Shown: positions 36,370 to 46,065, counted from the first letter of the stretch. The stretch: DNA of 61,652 nt from Flavobacterium sp. I-STPP5a (GCF_009764685.1 NZ_VHLM01000063.1:1-61652); one strand, 5' to 3'. The notes: a model not told the origin generated them from the letters alone. Program-made: numbers and translations.

Positions 36370-37494
36370 ATGCGAATTTTAAAATATATTTTTCTTTTAC
36401 TTTTGTTAAGTCTTGTAGCTTTAACCATATTTATAGCCACCCAAAAAGGAGATTTCACAGTAGAAAGAAGTCATATTATTAAAGCTCCAAAAAATACAGT
36501 TTATCAATTTGTAAATGATTTAAGAAACTGGGAGGATTTTGCAACTTGGACAACAGAGGACCCTACAACGCAACTTTCATATTCAGAAAAATCAACGGGA
36601 AATGGAGCTACCATGACATGGGAAAGTCAAGATAATTCAGGCTCTTTAAAAAACCTCTCTTCAAAAGAAAACGACAGTATTTTCCAAAAAATGGATTACA
36701 AGGGAAGTGATCTATCAATTGTTCTTCGTTTTAAGGATACCTTAAATGGAACTAAAATTACATGGAAATCTCAAGGAAAGATGAGCTTCACCATGAAAAT
36801 AATGGCTGCAATGAAAGGGGGAATTGACAAAATAATGGGGCGCGTTTACGAGAAAAGTTTAGAGAAATTAGAAAAAACTTTGGTTTTCGAGACTAATACA
36901 TTCAATGTAAAAGTAATTGGATTAACAACTAAATCTGGAACAAATTTCCTAAGACAAACCTTTACCAGCAAGCTTCCTAGTGTGTATAAAAATGCATTAA
37001 TAATATTTAATACCATAACTACTTTTTGCTCAAATAATGGTATCGAATTAAACGGAAAACCTTTTTTACTTTTTCATAGTTACAATACCACTACAGGATT
37101 AGCCAAAATATCTTTTTGCGTACCTACAAAGAATCGAATTTTAACCAGTTCAGGAAGTGATATTTTATCTGGAAACCTTGAACCATTCGAAGCTGTAAAA
37201 ACCTTATTAACAGGTAACTACACCCACATCAACAAAGCCATCCAACAATCAAATGCCTATATTGCTAAAAATAAGATTATTGTAAATCCAAATTTTAGTC
37301 ATTTAGAAATTTTTAAAATCAATAAAACAGAGGTTAAAAATGCCTCAAAATGGGAAACTGAAATTTACGTACCTTTACCACCTAAAGTAATTCCTGTAAT
37401 GGTTCCTGTAAAAACTACAACTGCTGCAGCAACCACACCAATCAGAAAACTAGAACCACCTGCAATAGAGGAAAAAGAGGAAACTGAATTTTAA
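36370..37494 (+). CDS. SRPBCC-domain membrane-anchored protein with GyrI-like C-terminal domain
   Basis: A 374-residue protein. An N-terminal membrane anchor (residues 5-25) is followed by a SRPBCC/polyketide-cyclase-like domain (about 30-165: 'VERSHIIKAPKNTVYQFVNDLRNWEDFATW'). Residues about 175-325 resemble an effector-binding GyrI/BacR-like domain. The Pro/Ala/Thr-rich tail 'TTAAATTPIRKLEPPAIEEKEE' is probably disordered. Both domains usually bind small hydrophobic ligands; none is known here. It lies 61 bp before the sigma factor gene, with no terminator seen between. Confidence 0.75.
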   Translation: MRILKYIFLLLLLSLVALTIFIATQKGDFTVERSHIIKAPKNTVYQFVNDLRNWEDFATWTTEDPTTQLSYSEKSTGNGATMTWESQDNSGSLKNLSSKENDSIFQKMDYKGSDLSIVLRFKDTLNGTKITWKSQGKMSFTMKIMAAMKGGIDKIMGRVYEKSLEKLEKTLVFETNTFNVKVIGLTTKSGTNFLRQTFTSKLPSVYKNALIIFNTITTFCSNNGIELNGKPFLLFHSYNTTTGLAKISFCVPTKNRILTSSGSDILSGNLEPFEAVKTLLTGNYTHINKAIQQSNAYIAKNKIIVNPNFSHLEIFKINKTEVKNASKWETEIYVPLPPKVIPVMVPVKTTTAAATTPIRKLEPPAIEEKEETEF

Positions 37495-37555
37495 AAAATA
37501 ATCATCAGTATTAAACCTTATTATTCAAAAACTGTCTTATACTAAAAAACATATT

Positions 37556-38098
37556 TTGCAGGAAGAACAGGAATTTATAAACCAATTATTAAACCCCAAA
37601 ACGCAAAATCAAGCGTTTCAACGGTTGTTATTGGAATATCAAAAACCTTTATACAACCACATTCGCACCATTGTTTTAAATCACGATGATACAGATGATG
37701 TTTTACAAAACTGTTTTATAAAAATATTTCAACATCTTAAAGGTTTTAAAGGAGATAGTAAACTTTTTTCATGGATGTACAGGATAGCAACAAATGAAGC
37801 CTTAACTTTCTTAAAACAAAAAGCACGAGCCAATAACATTTCATCAGAAGCTTTGCAAAACAAAACGCTGGATAATCTTGAAGCTGATGTTTTTTTTGAT
37901 GGTAATGAAATGCAATTAAAATTGCAACGCGCCATAGCCAAATTACCAGAAAAACAACAGTTGGTTTTTAAAATGAAATACTTTCAAGAACTGAAATATG
38001 AAGAAATATCTGAAATTTTAGGCACAACAGTAGGCGGATTGAAAGCATCATACCATCTTGCGGTAAAAAAAATAGAAGCATTTGTTTCCTCAACTTAA
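37556..38098 (+). CDS. ECF-type RNA polymerase sigma factor
   Basis: A 180-residue sigma-70 ECF factor. Region 2 is 'HDDTDDVLQNCFIKIFQHLKGFKGDSKLFSWMYRIATNEALTFL' (about 40-85); region 4 is 'LPEKQQLVFKMKYFQELKYEEISEILGTTVGGLKASYHLAVKKIE' at the end. No ATG is available: the frame reaches a stop at 37499 with TTG at 37556 as the best start. The next two genes (membrane protein and a small periplasmic protein) form the usual flavobacterial sigma / putative anti-sigma / sensor set. Confidence 0.92.
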   Translation: MQEEQEFINQLLNPKTQNQAFQRLLLEYQKPLYNHIRTIVLNHDDTDDVLQNCFIKIFQHLKGFKGDSKLFSWMYRIATNEALTFLKQKARANNISSEALQNKTLDNLEADVFFDGNEMQLKLQRAIAKLPEKQQLVFKMKYFQELKYEEISEILGTTVGGLKASYHLAVKKIEAFVSST

Positions 38099-38131
38099 AC
38101 CTTTTAGCAATACATTGGTCTAAACACTATT

Positions 38132-38551
38132 ATGAAGACATTTAAATTAGATAACGAACCTAAAATAGAGCCTGGATTTAAAGTTCCAGATCATTATTTT
38201 GACACTTTTTCTGCAAGAATGTTGCAGCAATTGGAACAAAATGAAACTCCAGTAATTTCTATTTTTCAAAAAAAGAAGACTTTACTATTTTCGGCTATAG
38301 CGGCCGTATTTTTGATCGCTTTAACGATTCCTTTATTATTCCAAAATAAAAATGTAATAAATGATGAAATGGAATCAGCTGCTATAGAAAATTACATAAC
38401 CTATCAATCTAATATGAATCAGTACGACTTGATAAATGGGTTGAATTATGAAGAAATTGAAAACATGAAAACCCCAATTGCTCTAGAAGACGAGACTATT
38501 GAAGAACATTTTTCAACAAATGCTAATTTAGAAAATTTAATTTTAGAATAA
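38132..38551 (+). CDS. Membrane protein, probable anti-sigma partner
   Basis: A 139-residue protein with a cytoplasmic N-terminus ('FKVPDHYFDTFSARMLQQLE'), one membrane segment (about 50-70) and an acidic outer tail. The position directly after an ECF sigma gene and the topology fit an anti-sigma factor, but I see no known anti-sigma motif. 'VPDHYFDTF' is shared, in my memory, by similar proteins in flavobacterial ECF operons. Confidence 0.7.
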   Translation: MKTFKLDNEPKIEPGFKVPDHYFDTFSARMLQQLEQNETPVISIFQKKKTLLFSAIAAVFLIALTIPLLFQNKNVINDEMESAAIENYITYQSNMNQYDLINGLNYEEIENMKTPIALEDETIEEHFSTNANLENLILE

Positions 38552-38574
38552 TTTAAAGATTTAAATAAAACACG

Positions 38575-39033
38575 ATGAACAATTCCAAAATAATACTTCT
38601 TGCTTTATTATTTGTTTCTTTTAATTTTTACGCTCAAGGCGAAAGTATGAAAGAAAAAAGAGAGCAAATTAAAGTTTTAAAAGTCGCTTTTTTTACCACT
38701 GAAATAGGATTTACAACCACTGAAGCCGAAAAATTTTGGCCAGTTTATAATACTTATGACGATAAACAATTTGAATTAAGGCATCAAAAAATGAAGTCTT
38801 ATGTGAAAAGAATGAGTGATGGCTCACTGGATAAAATTACCGAGAAAGAAGCCAAACTTTTTTTAGCCCAAATTGAAGGTACAGAAGAGGAATTATTTTT
38901 AGTACGAAAACGTTTTTTACAAAATTTAAGAACGTTTTTACCAGCTGTAAAGATTGTAAAATTAAAAAAGGCTGAAGAAGATTTCAATAAAAAGCTACTC
39001 CAACAATACCGCAATAACGGACAAAAAAATTAA
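38575..39033 (+). CDS. Periplasmic 'sensor of ECF-type sigma factor', Spy/CpxP-like
   Basis: A 152-residue protein with a signal peptide ending near 'FNFYAQGES' (residue 21). The rest is helical: 'REQIKVLKVAFFTTEIGFTTTEAEKFWPVYNTYD' resembles the LTxxE-like repeats of Spy/CpxP. It probably monitors the periplasm for the sigma/anti-sigma pair upstream. Third gene of the operon, 23 bp after the previous one, and followed by a terminator. Confidence 0.8.
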   Translation: MNNSKIILLALLFVSFNFYAQGESMKEKREQIKVLKVAFFTTEIGFTTTEAEKFWPVYNTYDDKQFELRHQKMKSYVKRMSDGSLDKITEKEAKLFLAQIEGTEEELFLVRKRFLQNLRTFLPAVKIVKLKKAEEDFNKKLLQQYRNNGQKN

Positions 39034-39055
39034 TTTCCTTTTTTATTAATTCAAG

Positions 39056-39093
39056 AACTACCCTCAGTGTCTAGCATACTGAGGGTAGTTTTT
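39056..39093 (+). terminator. Terminator after the ECF operon
   Basis: A perfect 13-bp stem (39056-39068 with 39078-39090) followed by T residues. Confidence 0.88.
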
Positions 39094-40159
39094 ATTTATA
39101 GAATCGCAACCGAATCATTTTATTTTGACCAGCAGCAACAGCTGTGGTTGCATTAATAAAACGAATGGTATTAAGTTTTGAATCTGTTGCTAATTGTTTC
39201 CAAGAAATACCTCCATCCCCAGAATAAAATATTCCAGAATACCCCACAGTAACAATACCCTGCCCTTTACTATTAGGCACATATTGTACACAAGATGCAT
39301 AACCAAAAGCAACATTCTCAGCTACTAGTTTCCAAGTTTTTCCTCCATCAACAGTTATGGCTTTATTAGAATGATTTTGATCTCTATTTTCATAATCTCC
39401 ACCAGATATAAAACCTATTTTTTCATCATAAAAATCAGCCGTGAATATCCCTGTCATACTTTTACCTTGTACAATAGGCGTTTCATAAACAGTCCAAGAC
39501 TTTCCTTTATTTGGCGAATAAAAAACTCTTGACTTAACTCCCCCAGAAACAATCCAAGTTGAAGACCCTTTTACTACAATATTAGTGTTGCTTGCCGCAA
39601 AAGCAGCTTCTCCTAAACTGGTTTTGGGCATTAGTGCATCAGGAACTTTTTCCCATGAAGCACCGCCATCACGAGTAACAATCACATTTAAACCCGTAGA
39701 AACGGGGTCTCCCATAGCTATACCTTTTTTATTGTTCCAAAATTGCATACTATCAAAAAAAAACTTTTCATGATTTTCTTGATAGACCAATTTAGAAGAT
39801 AAATCTTTTTTTGAAATTTGATATAACAAAGCAGGATTTGATACACTTAAAACATAAACGTAATCTATAGTTTGTGCACTACTTCTAAATTCGAGTTGCA
39901 ACGTATCTTTTAAAACTCTGCTTTCAGTTTTTTTATTGGCTACCAAATCAAAATACCCGAATCGATTTTTATCAGCTGCATACCAAATTTTAGTACCATC
40001 AACCACTAAAGATCGAATGCTAATTTTATCCTCAAATAAGGTATCAATACTTACATTCTTAAAAACGGAACTTTCCACACTAGTTTGATTAGCATCAACT
40101 TGACTTTTACAAGAAATGGTAAAAAGGATCCATAAAACAAAGGTAAAACGACAATTCAT
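39092..40159 (-). CDS. Lipoprotein with YCF48/BNR-type beta-propeller repeats
   Basis: A 355-residue lipoprotein: 'WILFTISCKSQ' gives the lipobox Cys near residue 17. Repeated Asp-box-like motifs 'TRDGGASWEKV', 'SPNKGKSWTVYE', 'TVDGGKTWKLVA' and 'SGDGGISWKQLA' mark BNR/YCF48-like propeller blades. Related flavobacterial proteins are often called oxidoreductase or WD40-like without proof. The substrate is unknown; a binding role at the outer membrane is plausible. Confidence 0.85.
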   Translation of the reverse strand: MNCRFTFVLWILFTISCKSQVDANQTSVESSVFKNVSIDTLFEDKISIRSLVVDGTKIWYAADKNRFGYFDLVANKKTESRVLKDTLQLEFRSSAQTIDYVYVLSVSNPALLYQISKKDLSSKLVYQENHEKFFFDSMQFWNNKKGIAMGDPVSTGLNVIVTRDGGASWEKVPDALMPKTSLGEAAFAASNTNIVVKGSSTWIVSGGVKSRVFYSPNKGKSWTVYETPIVQGKSMTGIFTADFYDEKIGFISGGDYENRDQNHSNKAITVDGGKTWKLVAENVAFGYASCVQYVPNSKGQGIVTVGYSGIFYSGDGGISWKQLATDSKLNTIRFINATTAVAAGQNKMIRLRFYK

Positions 40160-40269
40160 AAAATAATAATTTTACGCTAATGTACAATTAAAAATCAACT
40201 GTAATTGGCTAAAAAAATACTGGCACAGTAATTGGATACCACTTTCATGTGAAACTAAATCGAAATAAT

Positions 40270-41535
40270 ATGAAAACCAAACTACTCCTATTCAGCGTAA
40301 TGACTATACTATTAGTCAATACGTTACAGGCACAAGACAGAACCTCTGTGAGCGCTACGAATGCTGAAATAAGTGATAATCTTGACCTAAGAGCAATTGC
40401 CTCTATTTTTGGTGATTCCAAAGATCTTGATGATTTTGAAAGAAGATTAAACGACCCAAAAGCTCAGATATCCAATCTAGACTTAAATAATGACAATCAA
40501 GTTGATTATTTAAGAGTTGTAGAATCAGTAGAGAGCAACACACACCTAATTGTTGTTCAAGCTGTACTTGAAAGAGATGTATATCAAGATGTAGCGACAA
40601 TAGATGTTGAAAGAGATAGAAACAATAAAGTTCAGGTACAAGTAATAGGCGATGTATACATGTATGGTGAAAATTATATTTATGAGCCCGTGTATTATAC
40701 TACGCCTGTAATTTACGCATCATTTTGGAGACCTTCTTACCGTGCCTATACTTCGAGATGGAACTGGGGATATTACCCTTCGTACTATTATACTTGGAAT
40801 CCTTTTCCTGTTTTTAGATATCGAAATAATATTTCAATATGTTTAAATAGCTATAATAGCTACAATTATGTAAATTATAGATCAAGCAGCAGATCAGTAA
40901 TACTTTATAATTCCAGACGTTGTAATAGCTATGAAAAACAATATCCTAACTATGCCTTTTCAAGACGTAATGTAGCTGTCTCAAACCGATATGAACTAGA
41001 TCAAAGAAGAACAAGCTACAGAGTTGAGAACAGTTACGGCCGAAGAACTACAGATAATGGATACAATACAGACAATACTAGAGGAAACCGAACCACACAA
41101 AACAATACTTCGGGCAGATATGAATCCCAAGGGAGAACACGCACTGAGAGTAATCCCAATTCAAATCGAATAGCTACAAGTACTGAAAACAACAGATATA
41201 GCTCAAGAACTAATGGTGATTCAAACACTATAAACAGTAGATCTGATAGAAGCTACTCGCAAAATAGAGGTACAACAACTACCGAAAGAGAATCGCAAAG
41301 AAGTGAATCCCCTCGTGCTAATAGCTCAAGCAGATCAAATTCTGAAAACAGTTTACCATCAAGAAGAGAAAGCACACCAAGAGAATATTCTCAAAATAGA
41401 ACCAGTTCGTCAACTCAAGTTGCACCTCAAAGACAAGAATCAAGTTCCAGAGGTAACTCAGACAGAGGATCTGAAACTAGAGGGAATAGCAATCAAAGAG
41501 GAAGTTCTGAAAGATTAGAAAATAGAAGATCTTAA
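40270..41535 (+). CDS. Exported protein with Arg/Ser/Asn-rich disordered tail
   Basis: The start is the ATG at 40270 (MKTKLLLFSVMTILLVNTLQAQ), which opens the signal peptide. The 421-residue product has a folded N-terminal half ('LDLRAIASIFGDSKDLDDFERRLND' and 'LDLNNDNQVDYLRVVE'), a Tyr/Trp-rich middle (about 140-190) and a C-terminal half of almost only R, S, N, T, E, Q and G. I recall similar flavobacterial hypothetical proteins with the N-terminal part. The tail is unusual in being strongly basic for an exported protein. No function can be assigned. Confidence 0.75.
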   Translation: MKTKLLLFSVMTILLVNTLQAQDRTSVSATNAEISDNLDLRAIASIFGDSKDLDDFERRLNDPKAQISNLDLNNDNQVDYLRVVESVESNTHLIVVQAVLERDVYQDVATIDVERDRNNKVQVQVIGDVYMYGENYIYEPVYYTTPVIYASFWRPSYRAYTSRWNWGYYPSYYYTWNPFPVFRYRNNISICLNSYNSYNYVNYRSSSRSVILYNSRRCNSYEKQYPNYAFSRRNVAVSNRYELDQRRTSYRVENSYGRRTTDNGYNTDNTRGNRTTQNNTSGRYESQGRTRTESNPNSNRIATSTENNRYSSRTNGDSNTINSRSDRSYSQNRGTTTTERESQRSESPRANSSSRSNSENSLPSRRESTPREYSQNRTSSSTQVAPQRQESSSRGNSDRGSETRGNSNQRGSSERLENRRS

Positions 41536-41555
41536 TTAAAATTCAAAAATAACAG

Positions 41556-41588
41556 AAAAACACGACATTAATAGTCGTGTTTTTTTTT
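41556..41588 (+). terminator. Terminator after the exported basic protein gene
   Basis: ACACGAC (41560-41566) pairs with GTCGTGT (41574-41580), extended by A/T pairs, then a T-run. Confidence 0.85.
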
Positions 41589-41620
41589 ATACAAAAAGCT
41601 TCTAATATATTTTAAAAGTG

Positions 41621-41628
41621 TAAATTTG
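41621..41628 (+). promoter_or_regulatory. -7 promoter motif of kup
   Basis: TAAATTTG, a perfect TAnnTTTG, lies 22 bp before the ATG. Confidence 0.6.
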
Positions 41629-41650
41629 AAACGTTTTTAAAAAAAATTTC

Positions 41651-43612
41651 ATGAACGCTTCACACAAAGACCTCCATACTAAATGGACATTAGGCGGGTT
41701 ATTAATTTCATTAGGAATCATTTACGGAGATATAGGTACCTCGCCTTTGTACGTGATGAAAGCCATCCTTGGCACTCATTTAATAGTGTCAGATATTGTA
41801 TTAGGAGGTATCTCCTGTGTTTTTTGGACTCTAACACTACAAACAACCATTAAATATGTGATTATCACACTTAGTGCAGACAATCACGGTGAAGGCGGAA
41901 TATTTGCACTATACGCACTAGTCAAGAAAACTAAAATTCAATGGCTTATTGTACCCGCAATTATAGGAGGAAGCGCTTTACTTGCCGATGGTATCATTAC
42001 ACCACCCATATCGGTTTCCTCTGCCGTTGAGGGTATAAGAACGTATTATCCTGAAATTAATACCATTCCAATTGTAATAACAATACTTTTCATATTGTTT
42101 ATGATTCAACAATTTGGGACAAAATTAGTCGGTAAATTCTTTGCTCCCATGATGCTCATTTGGTTTGCAATGCTAGCGATCCTTGGTGTCTCGCAGATTA
42201 CTCAAAATACCGAAGTTTTAAAAGCAGTCAACCCATACTATGCTTACCACTTATTATCTATCCATCCTGAAGGATTTTTTGTACTTGGTTTTGTTTTCTT
42301 GTGTACAACTGGTGCTGAGGCATTGTACTCTGATATGGGACATTGCGGGCGTAAAAATATCCGAATTAGTTGGGTATTTGTAAAACTAGCATTGGTACTA
42401 AACTATTTTGGACAAGCCGCATACCTTTTAAAACATGAAGGTGAAACATTACAAAGTATTGGTGGAAAGAATGGGAATCCGTTTTACTTAATCATGCCAG
42501 ATTGGTTTCAACCTATAGGGATTGTAATAGCTACACTTGCTGCTGTTATTGCCTCTCAAGCTTTGATTAGTGGTTCTTTTACCTTAATAAACGAAGCTAT
42601 GAGGCTTAACTTTTGGCCAAAAGTTAAAATCAAATATCCTACAGAATTAAAAGGACAATTGTACATTCCGTCAATCAACTGGTTGTTATTTATAGGATGC
42701 GTTGGTATTGTATTACATTTTGAAGAGTCTAGCAACATGGAGCATGCTTACGGACTAGCTATTATTCTATGTATGATCATGACCACCATTCTATTGAATT
42801 ACTATTTGATTATGAAAAGGGTAAAATTATATTTTATAGTTCCCTTAATCACGATTTATTTAGTAATCGAATTCAGTTTTTTAGCTGCAAATATCACCAA
42901 ATTTGCCGAAGGTGGTTACGTAACACTTTTTATCGCTATAGCATTAATATCAGTAATGACAATTTGGTATTTGGCTAAGAAAATTAATAAAAGTTACACC
43001 AAATTGGTTAAAATTGAAGACTACAAGAAAGTACTTGTTGAATTAAGTGCCGATTTATCAATCCCAAAATATGCAACACATTTAGTCTACATGACTAACG
43101 CTGGAAGAGTTGATGAAATTGAGGAAAAAGTAATGTATTCTATCTTACAAAAAAGACCCAAAAGAGCTGACATATATTGGTTTGTACATGTCAACATTCT
43201 TACAGAACCTTACAAAACCGAATACAAAGTTACCGAAATTGTAAAAGACGATTTATACCGTGTTGACTTTAATCTCGGTTTTAGAGAACCTACTAAAATC
43301 AATCTCATGTTCCGTGAAGTAATTCGTGACATGGTGAAAAAAGGTGAAGTAGATATCACAAGTAGGTACGAATCTCTAAACAAAAACAACATCATTGGAG
43401 ATTTTAAATTCGTATTATCCGAAAAATTCCTTTCAAACGATAGTGATTTAAGATGGCATGAAAAATTAATCATGAACTCATACTTTTTTATTAAAAAACT
43501 AAGCCTTTCTGAGGAGCGCGCTTTTGGTTTAGACAGTAGTTCTGTAAAAATTGAAAAATTCCCAATGGTACTTCATGCACCAGAAAACATAGGGCTCACG
43601 CGAGTAAAATAA
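41651..43612 (+). CDS. kup: KUP potassium uptake transporter
   Basis: A 653-residue K+:H+ symporter. 'SLGIIYGDIGTSPLYVMK' near residue 20 is the KUP signature. About 12 membrane segments run to residue 440, followed by a cytoplasmic C-terminal domain. 'GGIFALYALVKK' and 'ADGIITPPISVSSAVEG' are also conserved. It is transcribed from its own promoter and ends at a strong terminator. No K+ riboswitch is recognised. Confidence 0.95.
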   Translation: MNASHKDLHTKWTLGGLLISLGIIYGDIGTSPLYVMKAILGTHLIVSDIVLGGISCVFWTLTLQTTIKYVIITLSADNHGEGGIFALYALVKKTKIQWLIVPAIIGGSALLADGIITPPISVSSAVEGIRTYYPEINTIPIVITILFILFMIQQFGTKLVGKFFAPMMLIWFAMLAILGVSQITQNTEVLKAVNPYYAYHLLSIHPEGFFVLGFVFLCTTGAEALYSDMGHCGRKNIRISWVFVKLALVLNYFGQAAYLLKHEGETLQSIGGKNGNPFYLIMPDWFQPIGIVIATLAAVIASQALISGSFTLINEAMRLNFWPKVKIKYPTELKGQLYIPSINWLLFIGCVGIVLHFEESSNMEHAYGLAIILCMIMTTILLNYYLIMKRVKLYFIVPLITIYLVIEFSFLAANITKFAEGGYVTLFIAIALISVMTIWYLAKKINKSYTKLVKIEDYKKVLVELSADLSIPKYATHLVYMTNAGRVDEIEEKVMYSILQKRPKRADIYWFVHVNILTEPYKTEYKVTEIVKDDLYRVDFNLGFREPTKINLMFREVIRDMVKKGEVDITSRYESLNKNNIIGDFKFVLSEKFLSNDSDLRWHEKLIMNSYFFIKKLSLSEERAFGLDSSSVKIEKFPMVLHAPENIGLTRVK

Positions 43613-43626
43613 ATTAAGAATCCTTT

Positions 43627-43660
43627 AAAAAAAGCATTGTAGCAATACAATGCTTTTTTT
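43627..43660 (+). terminator. Terminator after kup
   Basis: A-tract plus GCATTGT pairs with ACAATGC plus T-tract. Confidence 0.88.
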
Positions 43661-43718
43661 ATGAAAATTTTTTAAACAACATTCAGTACTAAAATTTAAC
43701 ATTCAAATCAATTAATAG

Positions 43719-43726
43719 TACCTTTG
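43719..43726 (+). promoter_or_regulatory. -7 promoter motif of the RsmB-like gene
   Basis: TACCTTTG matches TAnnTTTG, 17 bp before the ATG. Confidence 0.6.
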
Positions 43727-43743
43727 CACCTCAATTATTTAAA

Positions 43744-44958
43744 ATGAGATTACACAGAAATTTAGTTTACACAACAATAGATGCTTTAAACGCTATTTTT
43801 AATGAAGGCGAATACGCCGATAAAGTAGTAGCACGATCCTTAAAAAAAGACAAACGTTGGGGAAGTTCAGACAGGAAGTTTGTAGCCGAAACCATTTATG
43901 AAATTGTGCGTTGGAAACGATTATACTCTGAAATTGCGGAGGTTAAAGAGCCGTACGATAGAGATAATTTATGGAGAATGTTCTCTGTATGGGCCGTTTT
44001 AAGAGGCTACCCAATCCCTGATTGGCGCCAGCTTGAAGGCACTCCTGAACGAAAAATAAAAGGTCGTTTTGATGAACTGTCAAAAGTAAGAGCTCTGAAA
44101 GAATCTATACCTGATTGGATGGATGAGCTTGGCGTAAGCGAACTTGGAGAAAAAGTTTGGTCTAAAGAAATCACAGCTCAAAACCAACCTGCAAAAGTAA
44201 TCCTTAGAGTAAACACCTTAAAAACAACCCGTGAAGCTTTGCGTGCTATTTTAATGGATTTAAACATTGAAACAGATACGCTCAAAGATCAACCAGATGC
44301 ACTTGTTTTAAAAGAAAGAGCCAATGTATTTTTGACAGATGCTTTTAAACAAGGATTCTTTGAGGTACAAGATGCAAATTCTCAACTAGTTGCAGCATTT
44401 TTAGATGTAAAACCAGGAATGAGAGTAGTTGATACGTGTGCAGGTGCAGGCGGAAAAACACTTCACATCGCCTCTTTGATGGAAAATAAAGGACAATTAA
44501 TTGCAATGGATTTATATGAAAGTAAATTAAAGCAATTAAAAATTAGAGCCAAAAGAGATGGTGCTTTTAATATTGAGTACCGCATTATCGACTCTACTAA
44601 AGTTATAAAAAAATTACACGAGAGAGCTGATAGAGTTTTAATTGATGCTCCATGTAGCGGTTTAGGGGTTTTAAAAAGAAATCCTGATGCTAAATGGAAA
44701 TTGAAACCCGAGTTCATTGATAACATTCGTAAAGTACAATCTGAAGTTTTAGAAAGTTATTCTAAAATTGTAAAACCAGGAGGGAAATTAGTTTATGCAA
44801 CTTGCTCTATTTTACCATCTGAAAACCAAGATCAAGTGAAACGTTTTTTAACTACCGAAATTGGAAAACAATTTACTTTCGTTAAAGATCATAAAATCCT
44901 AGCATCAGAGTCAGGTTTTGATGGCTTTTACATGGCGCTTCTAGAACGTAAAGAATAA
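43744..44958 (+). CDS. RsmB/NOP2-family RNA m5C methyltransferase
   Basis: A 404-residue SAM-dependent RNA cytosine-C5 methyltransferase. SAM motif I is 'VVDTCAGAGGKTLHIASLM' (about 225), motif IV 'IDAPCSGLGVLKRNPDAKWK' has the release Cys, and motif VI 'YATCSILPSENQDQV' has the nucleophile Cys. The N-terminal part is not clearly a NusB domain, so I avoid naming it rsmB outright. The target is probably 16S rRNA. Confidence 0.9.
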   Translation: MRLHRNLVYTTIDALNAIFNEGEYADKVVARSLKKDKRWGSSDRKFVAETIYEIVRWKRLYSEIAEVKEPYDRDNLWRMFSVWAVLRGYPIPDWRQLEGTPERKIKGRFDELSKVRALKESIPDWMDELGVSELGEKVWSKEITAQNQPAKVILRVNTLKTTREALRAILMDLNIETDTLKDQPDALVLKERANVFLTDAFKQGFFEVQDANSQLVAAFLDVKPGMRVVDTCAGAGGKTLHIASLMENKGQLIAMDLYESKLKQLKIRAKRDGAFNIEYRIIDSTKVIKKLHERADRVLIDAPCSGLGVLKRNPDAKWKLKPEFIDNIRKVQSEVLESYSKIVKPGGKLVYATCSILPSENQDQVKRFLTTEIGKQFTFVKDHKILASESGFDGFYMALLERKE

Positions 44959-44977
44959 TATTAAAAGCTTATAGCAC

Positions 44978-45020
44978 AAAAAAAACTCCAATTTCTAAAT
45001 TAGAAATTGGAGTTTTTTTT
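44978..45020. terminator. Bidirectional terminator between the methyltransferase and rluD
   Basis: An 18-bp stem (arms ending at 44997 and starting at 45001) with A- and T-tracts on both sides serves both convergent genes. Confidence 0.9.
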
Positions 45021-45021
45021 A

Positions 45022-46065
45022 TTAGTTCTCTTCGTCTGTCATGTGTGATTTAGAGTAACCACGCCATTTTTCAATACAATCTTGAAAATCTTGAGGCAAC
45101 TCTGTATCAAAACGCATCATTTCACCAGTTGTAGGATGAATAAATCCTAGTGTTTTTGCGTGAAGTGCTTGCCTTGGTAACGCTTTAAAACAGTTGTCTA
45201 TAAACTGTTTGTATTTTGTAAATGTAGTTCCTTTCAAGATCAAGTGACCTCCATAACGCTCATCATTAAATAAAGGATGCCCAATATGTTTCATATGGGC
45301 CCGAATTTGATGTGTACGTCCAGTCTCTAGCTGACAAGCTATTAAAGTAACGTATCCAAAACGTTCTAATACTTTATAATGCGTTACAGCTGGTTTCCCA
45401 ATTTCAGGATCAGCAAAAACGGCCATTTGCATACGATCTTTCAAATGTCTCGCTAAATTTCCTTCTATCGTGCCACTATCATCAGCCACATTACCCCAAA
45501 CAAGAGCAACATATTCTCTTTCAGATGTTTTCGCTTCGAATTGCTTGGCAAGATGCGTCATGGCAGCTTCGGTCTTTGCAATGACTAACAAGCCTGATGT
45601 GTCTTTATCAATTCGGTGAACAAGTCCAGGACGTTCACTACTATTCATAGGCAAATTATCAAAATGATGGGCTAACGCATGAACTAAGGTTCCAGTATAA
45701 TTCCCATGACCAGGATGCACAACCATTCCAGGTAATTTATTGATCAACAATAAAGTATCATCTTCATAAACAATATCAAGCGCAATATCCTCTGGAATAA
45801 TATGATTTTCATACGGAGGATGCGAAAGCATAACTCGCACTATATCATGTGCCTTAACTTTGTAATTTGATTTAACCGTGGCATCATTTACAAAAATATT
45901 ACCTTCACTGGCTGCAGTTTGAATTTTATTGCGGGTTGCATTTTGTATTAAACCCATCAAGTATTTGTCAATCCTTAAAGAGGCTTGCCCTTTAGGAACT
46001 TCAAACCTAAAATGTTCAAATAATTTGTCTTCTAAATCTATTGTATCTATATTATTGTTCATCAA
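45022..46065 (-). CDS. rluD: 23S rRNA pseudouridine synthase, RluD family
   Basis: A 347-residue RluA-family pseudouridine synthase. An N-terminal S4 RNA-binding domain ('ASLRIDKYLMGLIQNATRNKIQ') precedes the catalytic 'GLVHRIDKDTSGLLVIAKT', with the catalytic Asp in HRIDKDTSG. 'ETGRTHQIRAHMKHIGHPLFND' is also typical. It acts on large-subunit rRNA. Its start overlaps the end of the PASTA gene by 14 bp, so the two are translationally linked. Confidence 0.93.
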   Translation of the reverse strand: MMNNNIDTIDLEDKLFEHFRFEVPKGQASLRIDKYLMGLIQNATRNKIQTAASEGNIFVNDATVKSNYKVKAHDIVRVMLSHPPYENHIIPEDIALDIVYEDDTLLLINKLPGMVVHPGHGNYTGTLVHALAHHFDNLPMNSSERPGLVHRIDKDTSGLLVIAKTEAAMTHLAKQFEAKTSEREYVALVWGNVADDSGTIEGNLARHLKDRMQMAVFADPEIGKPAVTHYKVLERFGYVTLIACQLETGRTHQIRAHMKHIGHPLFNDERYGGHLILKGTTFTKYKQFIDNCFKALPRQALHAKTLGFIHPTTGEMMRFDTELPQDFQDCIEKWRGYSKSHMTDEEN

